From: an uncultured Ardenticatenia bacterium
GTDB lineage: Bacteria > Chloroflexota > Anaerolineae > Promineifilales > Promineifilaceae
Assembly: GCA_937858165.1 (NCBI GenBank)
Contig: CALLZA010000714.1
Location: 1-5,130, forward strand
Length of the DNA: 5,130 nucleotides
Direction: 5' to 3'
Part shown: positions 1 to 5,007 of the stretch, piece by piece
Numbering within the stretch: the first letter of the stretch is position 1
Layout of the letters: the number at the start of each line of letters is the position of its first letter
Program-made: the position numbers and the translations under genes
Notes under the pieces: generated by a model
What the model was told of the DNA's origin: nothing
Databases searched by the model: none
The model's input: only the letters and a program-made list of their open reading frames with translations

Positions 1-79
1 TGGGTGGTTGACGGTGGGCGCATTTTTTTTTTTTAGTGGGTGTTGGCTGACGCTGTTTTTCTAGCATATAATAACGTAG
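1..79. other. Low-complexity contig edge, no gene
   Basis: The first ~80 bases hold a run of 12 T (23-34) and G/T-rich sequence unlike the GC-rich coding DNA that follows. No start codon or ribosome binding site leads into the PIN reading frame, which is closed by TAG at 77-79. Given that the opposite contig end is adapter read-through, this stretch may also be low-quality read sequence, but I could not align it convincingly to a known adapter. It could equally be real AT-rich DNA from a decayed toxin gene. Confidence 0.4.
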
Positions 80-370
80 CCCTCCGCATATGATTCCGGC
101 GCCGTCTTATCGGAGCACCTCTCGCCACAAAGATGGCAGGCGATCCAGCCTGTCCTGTCAGTGCTCTTAGCCCGTGCGGAGTTCGTAACCGTGTACTACC
201 GTTGGCGACCTACATCGCCTGATCCAGCCGATGAGCATATTATCGATTGCGCCATGAATGCCGGGGCCATCGTTGTGACTCACAACGTCAAGGACTTTCG
301 CACGGCAAGAAAGGGGCTTGGTCTGAACGTGATGACACCAGTTGAATTCGTGCGCTACTTGGCTGAGTGA
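80..370 (+). CDS. PIN-domain toxin-like protein, C-terminal part (N-terminus missing)
   Basis: The open frame from 80 to the TGA at 368-370 encodes 96 residues resembling the C-terminal two thirds of PIN-family (VapC-like, COG1569 type) putative ribonuclease toxins. The segment before the GTG at 161 already looks like PIN sequence (LSEHLSPQRWQAIQPVLSVL), so a start at 161 would be too late. Then come the WRP..PDPADEHIIDCA acidic motif (residues 42-58) and THNVKDF (67-73), both typical of this family, and a C-terminal TPVEFVRYL helix. The N-terminal DxN motif carrying the first catalytic aspartate is absent, because the frame is blocked by TAG at 77-79. Complete members are about 130-150 residues and cleave RNA with a Mg2+ site of conserved acidic residues. 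The copy is either a decayed gene or one clipped by the contig edge. It lies 18 bp before an antitoxin-like gene, which supports a type II toxin-antitoxin pair in toxin-first order. Confidence 0.72.
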   Translation, partial: PSAYDSGAVLSEHLSPQRWQAIQPVLSVLLARAEFVTVYYRWRPTSPDPADEHIIDCAMNAGAIVVTHNVKDFRTARKGLGLNVMTPVEFVRYLAE

Positions 371-388
371 GCACACAGCGGAGGTAAA

Positions 389-721
389 ATGGGCCGCCTA
401 ACGTTAAGGTTACCCGATTCGCTTCACCAACAGTTGGAGATGCTGGCCGAGCACGAGGCGGTGTCACTCAATCAGTACATCGTCTACGCTCTAACACGGC
501 AGGCGACGTTGGCCTACACGGTACAGCCGGTAGCCGACAAGGCGATCCGGGAGCAACGCGCCGCCTACAGTGCGTTGCTGCAAAGCCTGGGCCAAGGCAC
601 GGCCGACGAGATTGCCGCCGCGCTGGCCGAACGCGAACCGGCCGAGCCGGAAGAAGGGCTGACGCCGGAAGTGGTCGAGCGGTTGCGACGGCGGTTGGGG
701 CCAACCTACAACTTAAGCTAA
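389..721 (+). CDS. Ribbon-helix-helix / HicB-family antitoxin-like protein
   Basis: This 110-residue protein begins with a classic ribbon-helix-helix fold. The strand GRLTLRLPDSL (residues 2-12) is followed by helix HQQLEMLAEHEAV and helix SLNQYIVYALTRQ (about 26-38). The LRLP..LH..L..LAE...SLNQYI pattern matches HicB/Arc-type antitoxins that bind operator DNA as dimers. The C-terminal half (about 50-110) is charged, helical and alanine/glutamate-rich, as expected for a toxin-wrapping tail. A strong Shine-Dalgarno GGAGG at 380-384 sits 4 bases before the ATG and fixes the start. The gene follows the PIN frame by 18 bp, so the likely role is to neutralise that toxin and autorepress the pair. 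The HicB label rests only on the N-terminal domain. No HicA-like partner is visible. Confidence 0.75.
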   Translation: MGRLTLRLPDSLHQQLEMLAEHEAVSLNQYIVYALTRQATLAYTVQPVADKAIREQRAAYSALLQSLGQGTADEIAAALAEREPAEPEEGLTPEVVERLRRRLGPTYNLS

Positions 722-777
722 CATCCTAAAAGGACTATCGAGTTCCGCAACTACATGTAACGAAGGAGATTCATTTC

Positions 778-1203
778 ATGCCAATCCGTCATGCACAAGC
801 CCAATGGCAAGGCACACTAAAAGAGGGTTCGGGCACGCTGAAGCTGGAAAGCGGCGCGTTCGAGGGGCCGTACACCTGGGCCGACCGCTTCGCCGACGGC
901 GGCGGGGCCAACCCGGAAGAGTTGCTCGGCGCGGCCCACGCCGGCTGCTACAGCATGTTCCTCTCGGCCGTGCTGACCCGCAACAAGGTCCCGCCGACGC
1001 GCATCGACACCAGCGCCGCCGTCCATCTGGAAGATGGCCCGACCATCACCCGCATCGTCCTCGACGTGGCGGCGGTTGTGCCCGGTCTCGACGAGGCCAC
1101 CTTCCAGGAGTATGCCCAGGAGGCCAAGGAGAAGTGCCCCGTCTCCAAGGCGCTGGCCGGCGGGCCGGAGATCGTGCTGAACGCGCGGTTGACTAACGAA
1201 TGA
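778..1203 (+). CDS. OsmC-family peroxiredoxin
   Basis: The 141-residue product has the size and both signature motifs of OsmC/Ohr proteins, which reduce organic hydroperoxides and peroxides using a reactive cysteine pair at a dimer interface in the cytoplasm. The first motif is NPEELLGAAHAGCYSMFLS with peroxidatic Cys57. The second is AKEKCPVSKAL with resolving Cys120. Glu48 in the PEELL segment and Arg37 lie where the family keeps its catalytic acid and arginine. The spacing of the cysteines and the GAAHAGCYSM form resemble E. coli OsmC more than Ohr. AAGGAGA at 763-769 stands 8 bases before the ATG. The 56 bp after the antitoxin gene hold no promoter or terminator I can defend. The stop codon TGA overlaps the ATG of the next gene (ATGA, 1200-1203), which implies translational coupling. 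The exact preferred peroxide cannot be read from sequence. Confidence 0.93.
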   Translation: MPIRHAQAQWQGTLKEGSGTLKLESGAFEGPYTWADRFADGGGANPEELLGAAHAGCYSMFLSAVLTRNKVPPTRIDTSAAVHLEDGPTITRIVLDVAAVVPGLDEATFQEYAQEAKEKCPVSKALAGGPEIVLNARLTNE

Positions 1204-1877
1204 TCGAAAGCACCATCAACCGCATCCGCCGCAACCACGGCCTGGAGCACGCCACCATCCACGTCCTCTCCGAGGGGCACAAGCGCTTCAGCGCCCAGGG
1301 CAACTCCGACCACCGCGGCTTCCACCTCAACATCTACGGCGACGTGACCGAAGAGGAAGTGGCCGCGGCCGTGGCTGAGGCCCACCGGCGGCTGCGGGCC
1401 GGCGAACGCCAACTGGCTGTCCATCCCAACTGCGGCACGGTGCTGGTGACGACGGCCGTGTTGGCGACGCTGGCCGCCCAGGCCGTTCTCAGCTTCGAGC
1501 AGTGGCGCGCCGGGAACACCCCCTCCCCTAACTACTCGTCGGAGGGGAATACGGTTCCCTCCCCCAAAGGGGGAGGGTTAGGGAGAGGGTCTGGGTTCCT
1601 CAACGTCCTCAACGCCCTGCCCAGCGCCATCCTGGCCGTCGTTGTCGCGCTCATCGTCGGCCGCCCGCTGGGGCTGACGCTCCAAGAGCGCTACACCGTC
1701 GACGGTGACATCCGCGATCTGGAGATCACCTCCATCCGCCCGGTGTCGGTCTCGCCCGTCACGCGCCTCTTCCAACTGCTGCTGACCGCCAACAACCGCG
1801 CCCTGCCCCCGCGAGCGTACTTCGTGCGCACGGCGGGCGGGGAGAAGTCAGTGGTCAGTGGTCAGTGGTCAGTGTGA
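1200..1877 (+). CDS. HGLEH-motif two-TM membrane protein (DUF6391-like)
   Basis: I do not know an established function. The N-terminus carries RNHGLEHATIHVL (residues 11-23), which I associate with the uncharacterised DUF6391 family. That assignment is from memory and moderately sure. The middle is soluble (about 27-76), then HPNCG (75-79) leads into a hydrophobic helix (about 80-99). A second hydrophobic helix (about 133-154) is followed by a soluble tail containing RYTVDGDIRDLEI. Residues 107-131 between the helices are P/S/G-rich and encoded by an inserted palindromic repeat. The last nine residues, SVVSGQWSV, and the TGA stop come from the heptamer repeat that follows, so the native C-terminus may have been replaced. 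The ATG overlaps the osmC stop by 4 bp, so the start needs no ribosome binding site of its own. It shares a frame with the downstream holA, separated by TGA codons at 1875 and 1896. Confidence 0.72.
   Translation: MIESTINRIRRNHGLEHATIHVLSEGHKRFSAQGNSDHRGFHLNIYGDVTEEEVAAAVAEAHRRLRAGERQLAVHPNCGTVLVTTAVLATLAAQAVLSFEQWRAGNTPSPNYSSEGNTVPSPKGGGLGRGSGFLNVLNALPSAILAVVVALIVGRPLGLTLQERYTVDGDIRDLEITSIRPVSVSPVTRLFQLLLTANNRALPPRAYFVRTAGGEKSVVSGQWSV
1519..1590. repeat. C/G-rich palindromic element inside a coding sequence
   Basis: The core is a perfect 9-bp inverted repeat, CCCTCCCCC at 1557-1565 against GGGGGAGGG at 1569-1577, with an AAA loop. It is flanked by an imperfect outer pair, CCCTCCCCTAAC (1521-1532) and GTTAGGGAGAGGG (1577-1589). 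It encodes a low-complexity stretch between the two membrane helices of the HGLEH protein and keeps the frame open. The composition and symmetry look like a dispersed intergenic repeat that landed in a tolerant loop. The borders are approximate and no target duplication was recognised. Confidence 0.7.
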
Positions 1878-1906
1878 CCACTGACCACTGACCACTGACC
1901 ACTGAC
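1847..1906. repeat. Heptamer inverted repeat, perfect 28-bp stem
   Basis: Four exact tandem copies of GTCAGTG (1847-1874) face four exact copies of the complement CACTGAC (1879-1906) across a TGAC loop (1875-1878). In RNA this gives a 28-bp perfect hairpin. The loop supplies the TGA stop of the upstream membrane-protein gene, and the right arm ends one base before the holA ATG. It is not followed by a T-run, so it does not look like an ordinary intrinsic terminator. The unit length recalls the heptanucleotide STRR repeats known from cyanobacteria, although the sequence differs. Confidence 0.95.
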
Positions 1907-1907
1907 C

Positions 1908-2867
1908 ATGTTCTACCTCTTCCACGGCCAGGACACCTACTCCCAGCGCGAGTTCCTGGCCGGGCTGCTGGCCAAGGAAGGCGACGCCGACATGGTGTCG
2001 CTGAACACGACGCGCCTGTCGGGCAAGGTGACGTTCAACGAGCTACAGAGCGCCTGCGATGCCGTGCCCTTCCTGGCGCGCGTGCGGGTGGTCATCGTCG
2101 AGGGGCTATTCGCCGCCACGCCGGACAAGGCGTTCATGGATCGGCTGGTGGCCTATCTGCCGATGCTGCCGGCCACAACGCGGCTGTTCTTTCTGGAGGC
2201 GGCCGATCTGCCGCCCAGCCACCGCCTTATCCAGTTGGCCGACAAGGACAAGATCGGCCGCGTGCGACACTTCGACTTGCCCAAGGGGAGCGAACTGGAG
2301 CGCTGGATTCGCGGCCACGTGGAGGCAGGCGGCGGGCGCATTGCCCCGGCGGCCGTCCAGCTGCTGGCGGCCAACGTCGGCAACGACCTGGCGGCGCTGC
2401 GTAATGAGATCGAGAAGCTGCTGCTCTACGTCGGGCCGGAGGCAACCATCGCCACTGAAGACGTGGCCCGCCTGTCGCCCTATGCCGCCGCGACCAACAT
2501 CTTCGATCTGGTCGACGCGCTGGGCAGCCGGCGGCCGGCCCAGGCGGCGGTTCTCTTCCAGCGCGAACTGAACGAAGGCGAAGACCCCTTCCGCCTCTTT
2601 GCCATGTTCATCCGCCAGTTCCGCCTGCTCATCCAGACCCGGTCGCTGCTGGACGCGGGCGAACGACCGGGCGACGTGGCCAAGCTGCTCAAACAGCACC
2701 CGCGCGTGGCCGAGAAGCTCGTCCAGCAGGCGCGCGGCTTCACCCTGCCCCAACTGGAACACATCTACCGCCGCCTGCTGCAAATCGATGTGGAAACAAA
2801 AACAGGCCAGGCCGACTTGCTGACGGCGCTGCACCTGTTGGTCGCCGGGGTGACGGCGGAAGAGTAA
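1908..2867 (+). CDS. holA: DNA polymerase III subunit delta
   Basis: The 319-residue protein matches HolA, the clamp-loader subunit that binds and opens the beta sliding clamp during replication. The start MFYLFHGQDTYSQREFL is the usual N-terminal signature (Y-L-x-H/G-x-D/E-x-x-x-x-x-E), so ATG 1908 is chosen over later methionines. Typical features follow: an RVVIVEGLF strand (about 60-68), TRLFFLEA (about 91-98), the RWIRGHVEAGGGRIAPAAVQLLAANVGNDLAALRNEIEKL block (about 132-171), and the NIFDLVDALGSRRPAQAA segment (about 197-214) before the C-terminal helical collar domain that ends in LLTALHLLVAG. No Walker A motif is evident, as usual for delta. The length is normal and nothing is broken. 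No Shine-Dalgarno precedes the ATG: the heptamer hairpin ends one base upstream, so translation may depend on coupling to the preceding gene. It is a single-copy housekeeping gene, which argues that this is chromosomal DNA. Confidence 0.93.
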   Translation: MFYLFHGQDTYSQREFLAGLLAKEGDADMVSLNTTRLSGKVTFNELQSACDAVPFLARVRVVIVEGLFAATPDKAFMDRLVAYLPMLPATTRLFFLEAADLPPSHRLIQLADKDKIGRVRHFDLPKGSELERWIRGHVEAGGGRIAPAAVQLLAANVGNDLAALRNEIEKLLLYVGPEATIATEDVARLSPYAAATNIFDLVDALGSRRPAQAAVLFQRELNEGEDPFRLFAMFIRQFRLLIQTRSLLDAGERPGDVAKLLKQHPRVAEKLVQQARGFTLPQLEHIYRRLLQIDVETKTGQADLLTALHLLVAGVTAEE

Positions 2868-2958
2868 ACAGTATTCAGTATTCAGTATTCAGTGGTCGAT
2901 TCACGACTGACCTACTGAATACTGAATACTGTTTACTGAATACTGACTGTTTACTGAA
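2865..2958. repeat. Heptamer inverted repeat between convergent genes
   Basis: Three tandem CAGTATT units (2869-2889) and one CAGTGGT unit (2890-2896) face TACTGAA/TACTGTT units at 2913-2940 and a further TACTGAA at 2952-2958. A perfect 23-bp stem forms between 2865-2887 and 2913-2935. The CAGTGGT unit and the facing ACTGACC (2906-2912) are the unit type of the 1847-1906 element, so the two elements are related. The element includes the holA stop codon at one edge. At the other edge it supplies the last two codons and stop of the lipoprotein gene (complement of 2951-2959). It could act as a bidirectional transcription barrier for the convergent pair, though no clear T-run follows. Confidence 0.92.
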
Positions 2959-3706
2959 TCCCGTACGTCACCTGCACCTGCACCTGATAGCTCAGTTGCC
3001 CGGGGGAGATGGCGGGGGCCGAGGCGGCCTGCTCCATCGCGTAGCCGCCACCGCCCAGACCCAGGGGCATGACCGGCTGGCCGATGACTTCGCTGATGAC
3101 CGTCACCGCGCCCAGCGAGACGTTGCCCAGCTCGGCCAGCGAGGCGGCGCGGCGGGCAGCATCCTGCATGGCCAGGGCGCGGGCCTCGGCCTCCAGCGCG
3201 GCCGGGTCGGCCACGGAGAAGTTGACGCCGTAGATAGCATTGGCCCCGGCCTCGGTCACGGCGGCCAGCACGTCGCCAACCAGAGCGATGTCGCGAATCT
3301 TGACGTTCACCTGGTTGCTGACGCGATAGCCGGCGATGCCCGTCGGCCCGTTTTCGCCATAGGTCTGCTCGGCGTAAAGCGAGTAGTTGGTCGTCTGAAT
3401 GTCCTCGGCGGCAATGCCGGCGGCCGTCAGCGCGGCCATGACGGCATCCAGCGTCGTCTGGTTCTGGGTCGTCGCCTCGGCCACGCTTGCGGCGAAGGAC
3501 TCGACGCCGACGACAACGGTCGCCTGGTCGGGCTGGCCATAGGCCGTGCCCTGGCCGACAACGGTAATGCCGCCGCCGCTGACGACGGAACCCGTCTGGG
3601 TCGTCGGCGCGGCCAGCCCGCCGGCCTGCGCCGCGTTGCAGGCGGCCAGGGCCACGCTCATGAGGGCGATGAAGAGGACGGCGATCAGATTCTTTTGCTT
3701 AGACAT
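2951..3706 (-). CDS. SIMPL-domain (DUF541, YggE-like) lipoprotein
   Basis: The 251-residue product begins with a lipoprotein signal peptide: a Lys-rich n-region (MSKQKN), a hydrophobic core, and lipobox LAAC with Cys23 as the lipidation site. A short linker leads to ITVVGQGTAYGQPDQATVVVGVESFA (about 47-72), the characteristic opening of the SIMPL/DUF541 domain. The domain continues with TTLDAVMAALTAAGIAAEDIQTTNYSLY, YRVSNQVNVKIRDI, GANAIYGVNFSVADP and ALAMQDAARRAASLAE, ending in YQVQVQVTYGIQ. Length and segment order match YggE-like proteins, which are exported and linked by limited data to oxidative stress. The biochemical role is unknown. AGGAGA (complement of 3715-3720) lies 8 bases before the ATG. 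The final Ile-Gln-stop codons coincide with a heptamer repeat unit. The gene converges on holA and is divergent from the aroKB gene. Confidence 0.9.
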   Translation of the reverse strand: MSKQKNLIAVLFIALMSVALAACNAAQAGGLAAPTTQTGSVVSGGGITVVGQGTAYGQPDQATVVVGVESFAASVAEATTQNQTTLDAVMAALTAAGIAAEDIQTTNYSLYAEQTYGENGPTGIAGYRVSNQVNVKIRDIALVGDVLAAVTEAGANAIYGVNFSVADPAALEAEARALAMQDAARRAASLAELGNVSLGAVTVISEVIGQPVMPLGLGGGGYAMEQAASAPAISPGQLSYQVQVQVTYGIQ

Positions 3707-3807
3707 CTGTTATTTCTCCTTTTGGGGCACCTTTGTTTGGTGTGGTGCCTGTCATGCAATCAAGACGCCGCTGTTTGGCAGATAGTTCCCGTTGAGTGAC
3801 AATTCAG

Positions 3808-3821
3808 TGACGAATGACGAA
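3808..3821. repeat. Short tandem heptamer TGACGAA x2
   Basis: Two exact copies of TGACGAA, followed by a partial TGA, lie just upstream of the octamer inverted repeat. This is the third heptamer sequence type in the window and may be a small or decayed relative of the larger heptamer elements. No inverted partner was found nearby. Confidence 0.6.
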
Positions 3822-3829
3822 TGAAAAGA

Positions 3830-3921
3830 CTCACGCAAAGGCGCTAAGGGGCAAAGACGCAAAGGAAGAAAAGTTGCAGGGTATTCTTTGCGTCTTTGCT
3901 TTCTTTGCGCCTTTGCGTGAG
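3830..3921. repeat. Octamer-based inverted repeat upstream of aroKB
   Basis: The left arm contains four tandem octamers of consensus CGCAAAGG (3834-3865: CGCAAAGG, CGCTAAGG, GGCAAAGA, CGCAAAGG). The right arm (3885-3917) holds complementary CCTTTGCG-type units. Two perfect paired blocks are visible: 15 bp (3830-3844 with 3907-3921) and 14 bp (3851-3864 with 3886-3899), around a 21-base loop. The element fills much of the 236-bp divergent intergenic region between the lipoprotein and aroKB, ending 21 bp before the aroKB start. The rest of that region holds no promoter I can support. Confidence 0.9.
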
Positions 3922-3942
3922 CTTCTTAAAGTTAAGTGACGT

Positions 3943-4937
3943 GTGACGGACGAGAACATCATCCTGACTGGCTTCATGGGCACGGGCAAGACTACGGTCG
4001 GCCGCCTGCTGGCGGCGCGGCTGGGGCGCGCCTTCGTCGATACAGATGAAGTCATCGTCGGTCGCGCCGGCAAACCAATCGCCGACATCTTCCACGACGA
4101 GGGCGAAGCGCGCTTCCGCGAGATGGAGGCGGCCGTGACCAAGGAGTTGGCCGGACGGCGCGGTCTGGTCGTCGCCAGCGGCGGCCGGCTGCTGCTCGAC
4201 CCCGACAACGCGGCCACGTTGGGCGCTACCGGTCCCATCTTCTGCCTGACCGCCGCGCCGGGGACGATCATGGCCCGCGTGGCGGCCGACGCAGTGCGCC
4301 GGCCGCTGCTCGACGTGCCCGATGCCGCCCGTCGCGTCCAGGCCCTCTTGCAACAGCGCGCCCCGGCCTACGCCCGCTTCCGTTCCGTGGTCACCGACGG
4401 CCGCGCCGCCGCGGACGTGGCCGACGATATCGCCACGACGCTGGCCGGTGGGCTGCGCGACGTGCTGCCCGTGCGCCACCCCGGCGGCGGCTACAGCGTT
4501 ACGGTGGGCGAAGGGCTGCTGGCCGAGGCGCTGACACTGGCCGGGATCGATGGACCGGTGGCGGTCATCACCGACAGCGAGGTTGGCCCGCGCCACGCGG
4601 CCGCGCTCCAGAAACCGGCTTTGGCGGACAAACCCGGTTACTACACCGTCCTGACCATGCCCGCCGGCGAGCGGCACAAGACGCTCGACACGGCGCGCGA
4701 CCTCTACGACGACCTGCTGGCGGCGGGCATCGATCGGACGGCGACGATCATCGCCCTGGGCGGCGGCGTCGTCGGCGACGTGGCCGGCTTTGTCGCCGCT
4801 ACCTACCTGCGCGGCGTGGCCTTTGTGCTCTGCCCCACGAGCCTGCTGGCGATGGTTGACGCCAGCATCGGCGGCAAAACGGGCGTCGATTTGCCGCAGG
4901 GCAAGAACCTCGTCGGCGCGTTCAAGCAGCCGCGGGC
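3943..4937 (+). CDS. Bifunctional shikimate kinase / 3-dehydroquinate synthase fusion, 3' truncated
   Basis: One uninterrupted frame encodes AroK followed by AroB, two enzymes of aromatic amino acid (chorismate) synthesis. Residues 1 to about 168 are shikimate kinase: Walker A GFMGTGKT (10-17), substrate aspartate in VDTDE (Asp35), FREME with Arg59, ASGGR (78-82), lid RRPLL (119-123) and Arg139 in QQRAPAY. From about 184 (YSVTVGEGLL) the sequence is 3-dehydroquinate synthase, with PAGERHKTL, the NAD-binding GGGVVGDVAGF (273-283), and PTSLLAMVDASIGGKTGVD (298-316) then GKNLVGAFKQP. GTG 3943 is the only start-type codon between the in-frame TGA (3937-3939) and the kinase N-terminus. No clear Shine-Dalgarno is present. 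Genomic sequence stops at residue ~332, where adapter begins, so roughly 200 AroB residues with the metal-binding histidines are missing for technical reasons. Such AroKB fusions are known, for example in Thermotoga. Confidence 0.93.
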
Positions 4938-5007
4938 CTGTCTCTTATACACATCTGCCGCTGCCGACGAGCGATCTAGGGTAAGTCTCGGTGGTCGCCG
5001 TATCATT
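4938..5007. other. Nextera/Illumina adapter read-through (artefact)
   Basis: CTGTCTCTTATACACATCT (4938-4956) is the exact Tn5 mosaic end of Nextera libraries. It is followed by GCCGCTGCCGACGA (4957-4970; one mismatch to the read-1 adapter complement), GCGATCTA (4971-4978; complement of the i5 index TAGATCGC), and a 29-base match with three mismatches to the P5 complement, ending CTCGGTGGTCGCCGTATCATT-like at 5007. The whole order mosaic end, adapter, index, P5 is that of a library molecule, not of a genome. Any peptide translated here (for example DVYKRQ on the - strand) is artificial. Confidence 0.98.

Noticed and set aside
1..104. Possible degraded adapter at the 5' end (poly-T followed by a vaguely adapter-like stretch)
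   Set aside because: I compared bases 35-104 by eye with the P5 and P7 Nextera sequences and found only scattered similarity, so I leave it as unexplained low-complexity sequence.
2106..2834. 242-codon open frame on the - strand opposite holA
   Set aside because: HolA is recognisable over its whole length on the + strand, and the antisense product has no motif, ribosome binding site or plausible composition.
1847..2958. CRISPR array
   Set aside because: The repeats are 7-bp contiguous units in opposed arms, without spacers of regular length and without cas genes.
2865..2958. Classical intrinsic terminator
   Set aside because: The stem is strong but AT-containing and has no U-run directly after it on either strand. 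A termination role is possible but not supported enough for a terminator call.
3831..4677. Long open frames on the - strand opposite aroKB
   Set aside because: The + strand carries clear AroK and AroB motifs throughout. The opposite frames are Gly/Arg/His/Ala-rich shadows of GC-rich codons and show no family pattern.
4790..5006. Small ORFs crossing the contig end
   Set aside because: They are translated partly from the adapter, as shown by the peptides SYTHLP and DVYKRQ, and partly from aroB in the wrong frame.
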